Below, piece after piece: positions 24,067 through 32,487 of a DNA stretch of 64,000 nt. The stretch is from Paenibacillus kyungheensis (GTDB lineage: Bacteria; Bacillota; Bacilli; Paenibacillales; Paenibacillaceae), in NCBI RefSeq assembly GCF_028606985.1, contig NZ_CP117416.1, positions 1,588,001 through 1,652,000 of the forward strand. Direction: 5' to 3'. Below the pieces are notes generated by a model, which searched no databases, had not been told where the DNA came from, and saw only the letters and a program-made list of their open reading frames with translations. Position numbers and translations under genes: made by a program. Every line of letters starts with the position of its first letter. Within the stretch, counting starts at the first letter, position 1.

Positions 24067-24482
24067 AGCGTGCCTCTTTTCTCTATAAAGTGATCTAGTA
24101 GATATTGTCGCTTATCATTCAATTGTACATACTCGCGAAAAGCCTGCATATAGGAGAGTTGCCTTAGCAAAGGATTTTCTTCATATAATACGATTCCTGT
24201 AGTAGCGATTTGAATCTGAAATACAGTGCTTGCTTCTTGAAAATCAATCAAATCTACATCTCGATCCAATAAGTCGGCTACTTGTTGTCCAATTCGAAAT
24301 CGTTGGTATGTCGATCTGCGTATAGAAGATAAATAAGCAATATCAATATCACTTTCAGGTCGCATTGTACCTTTGGCAACCGAACCAAAAATAATAATTG
24401 TATGAGCATCGCATCGGCTACGCAACTCTTCCACAATAAGGAGTTGTTGCTGTTGAGACAAAGATAATATAGACAAGTGCAA
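24063..24482 (-). CDS. mntA: MntA-like nucleotidyltransferase antitoxin
   Basis: A protein of about 139 residues with the minimal nucleotidyltransferase signature GS-X10-D-X-D, seen as GSVAKGTMRPESDIDIAYLS. A third acidic residue follows in RDVDLIDFQEA. MNT partners of HepT transfer AMP from ATP to the toxin's tyrosine. The exact start is unclear: several TTG codons follow AGGAG (24485, 24482, 24476), and 24482 has the most usual spacing. It is the first gene of a two-gene unit, overlapping hepT by 4 bases. The symbol refers to the toxin-antitoxin family, not to manganese transport. Confidence 0.9.
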   Translation of the reverse strand: MHLSILSLSQQQQLLIVEELRSRCDAHTIIIFGSVAKGTMRPESDIDIAYLSSIRRSTYQRFRIGQQVADLLDRDVDLIDFQEASTVFQIQIATTGIVLYEENPLLRQLSYMQAFREYVQLNDKRQYLLDHFIEKRGTL

Positions 24483-24569
24483 CAACTCCTTGATTGTGTA
24501 AAGTTTTATTTTATAGTCAGTAGATCAAGTATAATTACAGACTATTTCATGTGTACGGGTAATCACCTA

Positions 24570-25010
24570 TTATGATAATGATTTGGTGAACAAGACATGA
24601 GGAATATCGGATTCTAAAAATACATCAGAAGATTGTACATATCCTAAGCGCTCATAAAAAGCTGCTGCTTGTGTCTGACCATGTAATTTGGCTTGAGTTA
24701 GCCCTTGTTCTCTTGCTAATTGTTCCATATGGTCAACAAGCATTTTGCCAACACCATACTTACGATATTCTTGTAGTACACAGATACGCTCTAACTTGGC
24801 TACTCCTTCAACAACACGCAGACGTGAAGTCGCCACAGGTGTCTCACCATCATATACAATAATATGCGGAATAGTTGTACTTGCATTATCCCACTCATCG
24901 TATTCTTCGTCCAAAGGTACACCTTGTTCATTCACAAATACGGCTTTGCGAACAAACAGGCAATGATCCAATTCATATTCATTTTCGACTTGCTTAATCA
25001 GTAGTTCCAT
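24570..25010 (-). CDS. GNAT-family N-acetyltransferase, YjcF-like
   Basis: A 146-residue GNAT acyltransferase. It starts with a segment typical of the YjcF/ElaA-like branch, FVRKAVFVNEQGVPLDEEYD, followed by the acetyl-CoA pyrophosphate loop LQEYRKYGVGKMLVDHM and the C-terminal AAAFYERLGYVQSSDVFLE. GGAG precedes the ATG at 25010 by about 7 bases; open frame upstream to 25148 is not supported by a binding site. The acceptor substrate is unknown for this branch. It is a single gene, convergent with nothing and next to the MntA/HepT unit. Confidence 0.9.
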   Translation of the reverse strand: MELLIKQVENEYELDHCLFVRKAVFVNEQGVPLDEEYDEWDNASTTIPHIIVYDGETPVATSRLRVVEGVAKLERICVLQEYRKYGVGKMLVDHMEQLAREQGLTQAKLHGQTQAAAFYERLGYVQSSDVFLESDIPHVLFTKSLS

Positions 25011-25205
25011 CTGTAGGCTCCATCCTTTACTTCGTATTCTATAGTGATGCTTTCTGTTATTACTTCTATTAATAAATATGTGTACATAAAGAAGTAATAG
25101 ACTGTCTTTATATTTTAACGAAATGATGATAAATGTAAACCGCCCCATTTTACAGCATCCACCAAAGTCTGTTAAAATATTGAAAAGACGAAGGAGTTGA
25201 ATAAG

Positions 25206-25397
25206 ATGAATGAGATGTTTACTAATCTAGGAGACCGTCCACTTGATGAAAATACACAAAGAGCCGCTCAATTCAAACATAAAGAACGAGAAAGCAGAGA
25301 ACACAAAGGGTATTCTTTTCTATATGAAGCTACGAATTTGTTGATTGGCGTGGGTATACTGGCTGCTGTTGTAGGGATAGGTGTATGGTTAAGCTAA
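25206..25397 (+). CDS. Small single-helix membrane protein
   Basis: A 63-residue protein with a charged soluble N-terminus (about 1-35, rich in Lys/Arg/Glu) and one C-terminal membrane helix (about 40-62, EATNLLIGVGILAAVVGIGV). AAGGAG lies 9 bases before the ATG at 25206. It is followed by its own terminator. Tail-anchored small proteins of this kind are common in Bacillales; I cannot name a function. Confidence 0.75.
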   Translation: MNEMFTNLGDRPLDENTQRAAQFKHKERESREHKGYSFLYEATNLLIGVGILAAVVGIGVWLS

Positions 25398-25425
25398 TAG
25401 ATAACGGATTACGATACCATTGAGC

Positions 25426-25463
25426 AAAAGAATCTGAATCTACATGTCAGGTTCTTTTTTTGT
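25426..25463 (+). terminator. Terminator after the small membrane protein gene
   Basis: AAGAATCTGA (25428-25437) pairs with TCAGGTTCTT (25447-25456), allowing one G-U, and is followed by a T-run. Confidence 0.85.
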
Positions 25464-25564
25464 ACATTATAATGATACATAGATACAGGTTAACATTTGC
25501 ACAACAGACCAATCAATTATAGAATCGATAGAAGATTGTAAGCGAAGTTGAAAGGGGCACAGAT

Positions 25565-27004
25565 ATGATCGATTTTCCTTTACAAGAGGCACGTATTCGA
25601 GATCTGCAACAATGGATGGAGACAGGAGAACAGACTTCTGTATCGTTAACATCTTTATATATGCAGCGTATAGCAGAAATAGATCAGGATGGGCCGATGT
25701 TACGATCTGTTATTGAACTGAATCCAGATGCTATCTATATGGCTACTCAAATGGACCAAGAACGAGCTCAAGGACATGTTCGTAGTGAACTGCATGGCAT
25801 ACCTGTATTGATCAAAGACAATATTAATACAGGCGATCATATGCATACCAGTGCAGGATCGCTGGCATTAGCAGATTCGTTTGCACCGGAAGATGCTTTT
25901 TTAGTAAAGCAATTACGCAACGCTGGAGCGGTTATTTTAGGCAAAACTAATCTAACTGAAATGGCGAACTTTATGGCTTTTAATATGCAAAATGGATATA
26001 GTGCTCGCGGAGGGCAGACCCTTAACCCGTATGGCCCCGGACGATTAGATGTAGGCGGTTCAAGCGCAGGCTCGGGAGCGGCTGTAGCAGCCAATCTATG
26101 TGCAGTCGCTGTAGGCACAGAGACATCAGGTTCGATTCTGAATCCGTCAGGTAAAAACAGTCTGGTAGGTATCAAGCCTACACTGGGATTAATTAGCCGC
26201 ACAGGAATTGTACCGATTACGTATACGCAAGATACAGCCGGGCCGATGGCAAGAAATGTAGAAGATGCAGCCATTTTGTTAAGTGCACTAACAGGCAAAG
26301 ATGAACAAGATGTATCGACACAAATTTCACCAACACCTGCGCTTGATTATACCGATTATCTTGATCCAGAAGGACTACGTGGAGCAAGAATAGGAATTAA
26401 CCGGGCATTTGAACAGCAATGTAGTGACGAAGAAAAGTCAATTATCGAAGCGTCGATAGAAGCGATGTATCATGCTGGAGCAGTGATTATAGAACATACC
26501 GATCTTCCAGAAATTGTATCAGAAGACATGACAGTATTATTATACGAATTCAAGTCTGCTCTGAATAGTTATCTATCCACGTTAGGAGCACATTCCAGAA
26601 TTCGTACACTGCAAGATATGATTGATTATAATCATCTTCATCATCAAGACGCTCTTAAATATGGGCAGGAGATTTTAATCAAAGCCCAGTATGAAACATC
26701 AGGTACATTAACAGAAGGCAAATATATTCAAGCACGTCTTAACAACTGGCGCCAGGCGCGTGAAGAAGGAATCGACCGTCTGCTTCAAGAGCATCAGTTG
26801 GATGCCATCTTTACGCCATCCTGGCATACCGATGCACCAGCAGTAGGTGGTTATCCAGCGATTATTGTACCGGCAGGATATCGTAGAGACGGTATGCCTT
26901 TCGGAATCAGCTTTATGAGTACAGCGTACAAAGAACCTGACTTGATCCGAATCGCTTATGCTTTTGAAAAAACAGTGCCTGCACGCAGAAGTCCGATGTT
27001 ATAA
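25565..27004 (+). CDS. Amidase (amidase signature family)
   Basis: A 479-residue cytoplasmic amidase. The Ser-cisSer-Lys triad is complete: Lys in GIPVLIKDNINTGD, cis-Ser in the Gly/Ser-rich loop VGGSSAGSGAAVAANL, and the nucleophile Ser in VGTETSGSILNPSGKN. The family hydrolyses amide bonds, often ammonia-releasing. It is not GatA: it is encoded alone, without gatB/gatC, and the C-terminal domain is of the generic bacterial amidase type (SWHTDAPAVGGYPAIIVPAG). AAGGGGC precedes the ATG. The natural substrate is unknown. Confidence 0.92.
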   Translation: MIDFPLQEARIRDLQQWMETGEQTSVSLTSLYMQRIAEIDQDGPMLRSVIELNPDAIYMATQMDQERAQGHVRSELHGIPVLIKDNINTGDHMHTSAGSLALADSFAPEDAFLVKQLRNAGAVILGKTNLTEMANFMAFNMQNGYSARGGQTLNPYGPGRLDVGGSSAGSGAAVAANLCAVAVGTETSGSILNPSGKNSLVGIKPTLGLISRTGIVPITYTQDTAGPMARNVEDAAILLSALTGKDEQDVSTQISPTPALDYTDYLDPEGLRGARIGINRAFEQQCSDEEKSIIEASIEAMYHAGAVIIEHTDLPEIVSEDMTVLLYEFKSALNSYLSTLGAHSRIRTLQDMIDYNHLHHQDALKYGQEILIKAQYETSGTLTEGKYIQARLNNWRQAREEGIDRLLQEHQLDAIFTPSWHTDAPAVGGYPAIIVPAGYRRDGMPFGISFMSTAYKEPDLIRIAYAFEKTVPARRSPML

Positions 27005-27022
27005 GCTGTTCATATAGGAGAA

Positions 27023-27062
27023 AAAAAGCAGTAATTCTGATCTCAGAGTTACTGCTTTTTTA
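27023..27062 (+). terminator. Terminator after the amidase gene
   Basis: A 12-bp perfect stem (AAAAAGCAGTAA at 27023-27034, TTACTGCTTTTT at 27049-27060) with an additional TCTGA/TCAGA inner pairing ends in a T-run. Confidence 0.92.
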
Positions 27063-27193
27063 CGTGATTATTTATGCAAAAAAATAACTAAAAAATTTAG
27101 TAAATTAACTGTAAACTTTTTGCTGAATTTTGACGAAATAGTAAAATAGAACTATTTCACTAATGAGAATTCAACATATCGAAGGAGGCGCTT

Positions 27194-28729
27194 ATGAACA
27201 GCGTATTAACACAAAATGACAAAACAAAAGCAACACCTTATGAAAGATTAGCTTCTAAGCTTTTGCTATATACATTGGCTATCATTTTAACCAGTTGTGT
27301 TCCTATTTATGGAGCAATGTATTTTCTTCATCTGGTTGATTTGTATGCATGGTTATATTTAATCGTTTGCGTATGTATTTTGGTACCAGCTGCTTTCTTT
27401 ATTTTCAAAAAGACCAATCATTTATCTATAGGTAAATATCTATTAACACCATTATCATTTATCGCTTGTACGACAGTGATCTGGGTACTTCCTTCTCAAG
27501 CTTCATGGTCTGCTTTTCTAATCTATGTGACGCTTTCTGTCGTTTACTTGAATATGCGTGTAAGTATTGTAGCGACTATCTATGCTGTTGTTTTAGAAGC
27601 AGTGTTGCTACTATTTGATCCTATCGTTACAACGATCTCTGTATTGGATATTATTGTACTGGTGGTCGTAACGATCATGGTTGGATCTGCTGGTGTATCG
27701 ATTTGTATTTTGGGTCAGAAAATGATGAGCAACTTGCATCAACAAAAAACGCAAATTGATAATTTACTTCAAGAAGTAGAACGTTCTGCACAAGAATTGA
27801 CTGAGTTTGGTGGACAATTGCAACGTAATGCAGAAGATACCGATCGCATAGGTAAAGAATTAAATACAGGGTTTAATGAAATTGCTAAAGGTATTGATTC
27901 CCAAGCAAGTAGTATTGGCGAAATTAATACATCGATGCAAAATTCAGAAACATTTATTCGCAATATTGGTAATACTGCTAATCATATGACAGAGCTTGCT
28001 GAACGAACCGCTTCCTTAACACGTTCAGGCAATGAGCAGGTGATCCGTCTACGTGAAGGTGTGCATGAAGTAGGTCAGACGATTGATAACACACATGCTG
28101 CAATGGATACTTTACGTAATTATGCACAAGAAATTTCTTCCGTTTCTCAAGCTATCGAAAATATAGCTCGTCAAACTAATATGCTGTCATTTAACGCAGG
28201 AATCGAAGCTTCACGCGCTGGAGAACATGGTCGTGGCTTCGCTGTTATCGCTACTGAAATTCGTGATCTAGCTAGTGAAGCACAGCAATCGACCGTCTTG
28301 ATTACCGATATTTTGCATCGTATTCATGATCAGACAGAAGTAGTATCCGGTCGTATTCAGCAAGGGAAAGAAGCGATTGATGTGATTCAGCTCTCTGCGG
28401 AACAGACAGAATCATCTTTTGGAGATATTATGACAGAAGCTAATACAGTATCAGATCGCTCGGTAGAAATTGGTGGTATGATCAAAGAATTGATCGAAGG
28501 TATTCGCCATTCTGTATTAGAAACAGGCACGATCTCTGCGGTTACAGAACAATCGAGTGCTTCTATTGAACAAATGACTTCAAGCTTACAAGAACAATCA
28601 ACACGAGTAAGCAGTATTGCAAACAGTATTGATGAGTTAAAACAATTGATCGATATATTAAATCATTCATTGGATCAAAATAATGCTCTAGTAGAAAGTG
28701 ACGAAATTGTGTCTGAAAAAGCTTCTTAA
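27194..28729 (+). CDS. Methyl-accepting chemotaxis protein without extracellular sensor domain
   Basis: A 511-residue chemoreceptor. About six closely packed membrane helices (residues 15-180) replace the usual two-helix-plus-ectodomain layout, and I see no HAMP domain. A coiled-coil signalling hairpin fills about 190-500. Its tip reads IARQTNMLSFNAGIEASRAG EHGRGFAVIA, a variant of the canonical QTNLLALNAAIEAARAGE. A short tail ends ESDEIVSEKAS without a CheR-tethering motif. GAAGGAGG precedes the ATG. It may detect membrane state, a membrane-soluble signal or energy. It is a single gene, followed by a terminator. Confidence 0.92.
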   Translation: MNSVLTQNDKTKATPYERLASKLLLYTLAIILTSCVPIYGAMYFLHLVDLYAWLYLIVCVCILVPAAFFIFKKTNHLSIGKYLLTPLSFIACTTVIWVLPSQASWSAFLIYVTLSVVYLNMRVSIVATIYAVVLEAVLLLFDPIVTTISVLDIIVLVVVTIMVGSAGVSICILGQKMMSNLHQQKTQIDNLLQEVERSAQELTEFGGQLQRNAEDTDRIGKELNTGFNEIAKGIDSQASSIGEINTSMQNSETFIRNIGNTANHMTELAERTASLTRSGNEQVIRLREGVHEVGQTIDNTHAAMDTLRNYAQEISSVSQAIENIARQTNMLSFNAGIEASRAGEHGRGFAVIATEIRDLASEAQQSTVLITDILHRIHDQTEVVSGRIQQGKEAIDVIQLSAEQTESSFGDIMTEANTVSDRSVEIGGMIKELIEGIRHSVLETGTISAVTEQSSASIEQMTSSLQEQSTRVSSIANSIDELKQLIDILNHSLDQNNALVESDEIVSEKAS

Positions 28730-28849
28730 TTTGTCAATAAACGGACAAAATGTATTCAGATTCATGCATGATTTCGACAAAATAATTACAGGAGTATCTA
28801 CTTGCTTTCTGTAAAACAAAGATCAAAAAGTGTTGTAAAACGATTGAAC

Positions 28850-28892
28850 AAACACTACTCATGTGGTTTTCACATACGAGTAGTGTTTTTTT
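28850..28892 (+). terminator. Terminator after the MCP gene
   Basis: AACACTACTC (28851-28860) and GAGTAGTGTT (28878-28887), with inner ATGTG/CACAT, form a long stem followed by eight T. It isolates the biosynthetic cluster from the upstream gene. Confidence 0.92.
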
Positions 28893-29114
28893 TAGTGGTA
28901 ATTATGCACGTTGGGTCTTTTGACCAGTTTCTTATTATAAGGATTGACTATTTCTGGAATATAGATGAATATATATGCATATAATTCCATTAATTGGTGC
29001 AAGGGATTATCGGCTGTACAGCACCATTTTTAGTTCATTATATTCTTCATCTGTAATCGTGCTTTACCTGATTCTCGCCACTCGATACATCTATATCTAG
29101 AAGGAGGAATTAGA
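28893..29114. other. Leader region of the ACP-based biosynthetic cluster
   Basis: Between the MCP terminator and the first ACP gene lie about 220 AT-rich bases with no gene I would call. The promoter of the cluster should be here, but I could not choose one with confidence. Confidence 0.45.
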
Positions 29115-29408
29115 ATGCAGCAATCCCCGGTTTCTGTAGAGCAAATTATTACTATGATTAGTGAGGTAAAACAAGACCCTTCCTGTTTGACACGTCTAGA
29201 CCGCGATTCTGATATTATTCACGATGCCGGACTGGATTCAATCCAATTGATTCATTTTATTTTACGTGTAGAAGATGACTTTAATGTCGAAATTGATTTT
29301 GAAGAGTTTGATATGGAGCATTTGGGCTCTATACAAGCGTTCTGCAATTTTGTGAGTCATGAGACAGGTCAAGACAATCTGACTGAAGAAAAGGTCAACA
29401 CGTTATAA
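29115..29408 (+). CDS. Stand-alone acyl carrier protein (first of two)
   Basis: A 97-residue carrier protein. The phosphopantetheine attachment serine is S42 in HDAGLDSIQLIHFILRVED, followed by acidic helix III sequence (VEIDFEEFDMEHL). AGAAGGAGG lies 8 bases before the ATG. It is discrete, with no adenylation or ketosynthase partner domain, which fits a BtrI-like role as an arm that holds an amino acid or growing amide for the ATP-grasp and decarboxylase enzymes of the cluster. The Sfp-type transferase at 44549 is a ready activator. A 216-base gap with cre-like sequences separates it from the radical SAM gene. Carrier family is very firm; the cargo is inferred. Confidence 0.93.
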   Translation: MQQSPVSVEQIITMISEVKQDPSCLTRLDRDSDIIHDAGLDSIQLIHFILRVEDDFNVEIDFEEFDMEHLGSIQAFCNFVSHETGQDNLTEEKVNTL

Positions 29409-29433
29409 GCGCTTACATAAAAATTAAAGCGCT
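29404..29433 (+). promoter_or_regulatory. Pair of cre-like palindromes after the first ACP gene
   Basis: TATAAGCGCTTACA (29404-29417), which overlaps the ACP stop codon, differs by one base from the palindromic cre optimum TGWAAGCGCTTWCA. TTAAAGCGCTAACA (29424-29437) follows with more mismatches. The AGCGCTT and AAGCGCT blocks can also form a 7-bp hairpin. Both a CcpA site and an RNA hairpin are possible. Confidence 0.45.
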
Positions 29434-29510
29434 AACACTTATTAACCATAATTACACGCTTAGGTACTTATTCCAAACCGATTTTATCGAATACAGCTAA
29501 CACATATTGA

Positions 29511-29530
29511 TGTACAAATTGTGTACAAAA
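29511..29530 (+). repeat. Direct repeat TGTACAAA in the ACP-radical SAM gap
   Basis: TGTACAAATTGTGTACAAAA contains two TGTACAAA units spaced 11-12 bases apart, about one helical turn. Its position, about 100 bases before the radical SAM start, suits a regulator or an internal promoter region. No factor is known. Confidence 0.4.
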
Positions 29531-29624
29531 TCACTTTTTCTGACACTTATCGGGCTTATGATGCTATGCGTCATCAGATTCAAGTATGCTTTGAACATTG
29601 AATTCAAAGGAAGAGGTGTTTTTT

Positions 29625-30827
29625 TTGCAACCAAGAAGCGAAGTAACCATTGACCGCAAAGAATTCCAACTGATCAAACGAACTGTTCGTAATGCAACTG
29701 TCTCTTACCGTAATCAGATTAAAGATCCGACATACAAAACGCCTATCCCTCAATCTCTAGGGATTAAATTAACCAACCGTTGTAATCTACGGTGTACACA
29801 CTGTTTCCAATGGAATGAAGATGGATATCATCATCAAATGGATAAAGCGGAACAGAACATGGATTTGGATCCGGCTATTTTCAAACAACTGTTGGATGAT
29901 ACCAAAGAAGCTAAATCTCGCTTGTATCTATGGGGCGGAGAACCGATGTTCCACCGTCAATTTGGACAAATATTAGAATATATTCAAAATGATCGTCGTG
30001 AGATGACGATCTGTACTAATGGATTGCTGATCGACAAATTTTTGGAACCTATTTTGGATCTCTCTGAAAATTTAGAGTTACTTATTGCTGTTGAAGGATT
30101 TGAATATGAGCATAACCTGATTCGTGGTAAAGGCACATTTCAAAAAACAATGGCACAAATTGATCGCCTAGTTGAATTACGTGATCAAGGATTATACAAA
30201 GGCAGAATTTCTGTTCATGCGGTTATTAATGACAATATGATTGGACGTATGACTGAATTGCTAGAGTTTTTCGAATCGAAAAAGTTAGATCTAGTGATGC
30301 TGTGCTTCCCTTGGTATATTTCACGGGAAACATCGCTCAAAATGGATACGTATTTCTCAGAAAAATTCCAGTGGTTGCGTCAGTTGGATGAGCGTCATAT
30401 CAGTAGCTGGCATGCATTTAAATATAAAATCAATCCAGATCGTATGGATGCATTGATGGAAGACTTGCATAAGATCAATGATCGTATCTGGAAAATCCGT
30501 GTTCGTTATCAACCAGGTCTAGATTACGATGAAATTGATAAGTTTATTCATGGTGATGAAATGACAAGTCGTTGTTCTAATCACTGTCTGGCGTTAACAT
30601 CACGTACAGATATTGTACCGGATGGTAGTGTTATGCCTTGTAAATTCTTTTCTGAGTTTACTGTAGGGAACTTGAAAGAGAAAAGCTTGAAAGAAATCTG
30701 GGATTCTGAAGAATATGAAAATGTAAGACATATTATTAATAAAGAAGGGCTAACGCCTGCGTGCTCGAAGTGCAGTGTATTGTATCTACATGGTGCAGGT
30801 ACAGTCAATTCGCTCGACTATATTTAA
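29625..30827 (+). CDS. Radical SAM protein with C-terminal SPASM/Twitch-type cluster domain
   Basis: A 400-residue iron-sulfur enzyme. The CX3CX2C motif that binds the SAM cleavage cluster is C53/C57/C60 in KLTNRCNLRCTHCFQWNED, followed by the glycine-rich SAM motif LYLWGGEPMF. The C-terminal part has a SPASM-like set of cysteines: SRCSNHC, then DGSVMPCKFFSEFTVGNLKE, and finally ACSKCSVLY. Enzymes of this class modify peptides or carrier-bound and free small substrates by hydrogen abstraction. The start is TTG at 29625 with GAGGTG 6 bases upstream. The gene is 15 bases before an ATP-grasp gene. No RiPP-like precursor peptide is visible, so a carrier-tethered substrate is my preferred guess. 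Confidence 0.9.
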   Translation: MQPRSEVTIDRKEFQLIKRTVRNATVSYRNQIKDPTYKTPIPQSLGIKLTNRCNLRCTHCFQWNEDGYHHQMDKAEQNMDLDPAIFKQLLDDTKEAKSRLYLWGGEPMFHRQFGQILEYIQNDRREMTICTNGLLIDKFLEPILDLSENLELLIAVEGFEYEHNLIRGKGTFQKTMAQIDRLVELRDQGLYKGRISVHAVINDNMIGRMTELLEFFESKKLDLVMLCFPWYISRETSLKMDTYFSEKFQWLRQLDERHISSWHAFKYKINPDRMDALMEDLHKINDRIWKIRVRYQPGLDYDEIDKFIHGDEMTSRCSNHCLALTSRTDIVPDGSVMPCKFFSEFTVGNLKEKSLKEIWDSEEYENVRHIINKEGLTPACSKCSVLYLHGAGTVNSLDYI

Positions 30828-30842
30828 GAGCGGAGGGAGTTT

Positions 30843-32201
30843 ATGAGACAGCAGCTATCTTTAATGGATGCTTTGACCGATCGGCGTGATAAAGGTCGCT
30901 TAGTATGGATTTTTAATATTGGCGCTGAATCGGTCTGGCATAATATCAGCAAAGGAGTGAGTGATCCCCAGGAACAAGAAGTAGTCAATCGAATAGAAGA
31001 GATGAATCTTTTACTCTGTCGTAAGCAGGATATTATGATTTTGCGTAAACAACCAGACCCGGATTATCTAGATATGTTGGAAAATCTGGGTTTTGAGTTA
31101 CCTCGAATCGAGATTCCTGAAGGGGAAAGTGATGATCCTTTTGTATCGATATCGCAATTAATTTTGCAAGATGAAGCGCTGTTAGAACGATTGCAGTTAT
31201 ACGGTATGCAAGGGCGTGCAGCTTATGAAGAAACGTATCTGGTTCCTTATGCTGTTACACAGTGGGAAGAAGAAATTGCGCGTACTTGTGAGATTCCGTA
31301 TATCGGAGCGCCTTCGGATATCTGTAAATTAGTCAATGACAAAATATTCAGTCGCCAAGCAGCGATTGAATTAGGATTCCCTGTCAGTAGCGGAACCGTA
31401 TGTGCGACAGTAGAAGAGATTAGACGTGAGTGTTTGGCGATAGGTACAGCTGATGCAGAAGCGCAAATTATTATTAAAGAACCTTATGGCGCTTCTGGCA
31501 AAGGCTTGTATTTATTACAAGGTACGCAAAAGCTTGATGCAACGCTGAGTGTAATGAGCCGTTTTGCACGCAAGCAAAATAATCCAGACCAAGCATGGTT
31601 GGTGGAACGCTGGCACAAAAAGCAAATGGATCTAAATTACCAGATTTATATTCATCCTGATGGAGATGTAGAAGTCTTTTCACTCAAACGTCAGATTGTG
31701 GATGGTACTGTCTATATTGGGTCGTATATGCCTTCAGGTGTAAGCGAAACGATTCGGCAGCAATCCCGTCAATATGCGATGGAATTAGGGCACTATTTGT
31801 ATGAAAAGCAGTATCGCGGGATCGCTTCGATAGATGCTTTTATTGATGAAAGTGGTGAGTTGATTCCTGTTATCGAAATTAACGGGCGTTTTACGTTATC
31901 CACGTATATTTCATTATTACCGCAAGTGTTTGGACTTAGAATATTTCGTTCTCGTTATTTCCGGCATATTACGAAAGAGCGCTTAACTTATCAAGCCCTT
32001 TGTCAGACGTTGGAAGAGCATGATCTGTTGTATACGTCTTTGCATCCATTTGGTGTATGGATTTATACGGCAGGTACATTATCAGCCAGTAAAACCACCA
32101 GCGGGTATAACAATCGGATTTTTGCGATTGTAATTGCAGATACTCAAAAGGAAGCGCAGCGACTGGAAGAACAATTGGAACACATTATTGCAGAATTATA
32201 A
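30843..32201 (+). CDS. ATP-grasp ligase, BtrJ-like candidate
   Basis: A 452-residue ATP-grasp enzyme. The pre-ATP-grasp region covers about 1-150. The nucleotide-binding glycine loop is IIIKEPYGASGKGLYLL, and the metal-binding end reads AFIDESGELIPVIEINGRF. ATP-grasp ligases join a carboxylate to an amine or thiol through an acyl phosphate. With a discrete ACP, BtrK-like decarboxylase and BtrH-like proteins nearby, loading of an amino acid on to the ACP thiol as by BtrJ is the closest known parallel. GGAGGGAG precedes the ATG. It is part of a tightly packed gene series. Substrate and acceptor are inferred, not seen. Confidence 0.88.
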   Translation: MRQQLSLMDALTDRRDKGRLVWIFNIGAESVWHNISKGVSDPQEQEVVNRIEEMNLLLCRKQDIMILRKQPDPDYLDMLENLGFELPRIEIPEGESDDPFVSISQLILQDEALLERLQLYGMQGRAAYEETYLVPYAVTQWEEEIARTCEIPYIGAPSDICKLVNDKIFSRQAAIELGFPVSSGTVCATVEEIRRECLAIGTADAEAQIIIKEPYGASGKGLYLLQGTQKLDATLSVMSRFARKQNNPDQAWLVERWHKKQMDLNYQIYIHPDGDVEVFSLKRQIVDGTVYIGSYMPSGVSETIRQQSRQYAMELGHYLYEKQYRGIASIDAFIDESGELIPVIEINGRFTLSTYISLLPQVFGLRIFRSRYFRHITKERLTYQALCQTLEEHDLLYTSLHPFGVWIYTAGTLSASKTTSGYNNRIFAIVIADTQKEAQRLEEQLEHIIAEL

Positions 32202-32241
32202 CCAAGTGATCGTCAACGATATGTTAAAAGGAGGCACAACG

Positions 32242-32487
32242 ATGGAAGTAAGTGAACAACAGGTTGTACCATTGCTTGCTCAAGTGTTAAAAATGGCTCC
32301 AGGCGATCTGGAAAATCTACAACCAGACGATGATCTACGAGAATACGGTCTTAATTCATTATCGGCAGTCGAATTAATTGTAGAGTTGGAAAACCATCTA
32401 AATATCATGATCGACGATGATAATCTACTATTGGAAGAATTATCGACGTTACGCCGAATTGAAAATATATTAGCCCAATATGTTTAA
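32242..32487 (+). CDS. Stand-alone acyl carrier protein (second of two)
   Basis: An 81-residue carrier protein of classic ACP/PCP size. The attachment site is S39 in LREYGLNSLSAVELIVELE, with Asn instead of the usual Asp before the serine. AAAGGAGG lies 8 bases before the ATG at 32242. It overlaps the following BtrH-like gene by 8 bases, an arrangement that suggests the two proteins work together. The first carrier of the cluster (29115) is clearly a different protein, so two tethered intermediates or two stages may exist. Confidence 0.93.
   Translation: MEVSEQQVVPLLAQVLKMAPGDLENLQPDDDLREYGLNSLSAVELIVELENHLNIMIDDDNLLLEELSTLRRIENILAQYV

Noticed and set aside
28802-28984. 60-codon open frame after the MCP gene
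   Set aside because: It runs through the MCP terminator and has no homology-like pattern or binding site.
29625-30827. RiPP cluster with the radical SAM protein as peptide maturase
   Set aside because: No short precursor gene with a leader/core pattern was visible near it, and carrier proteins dominate the context; kept only as an alternative.
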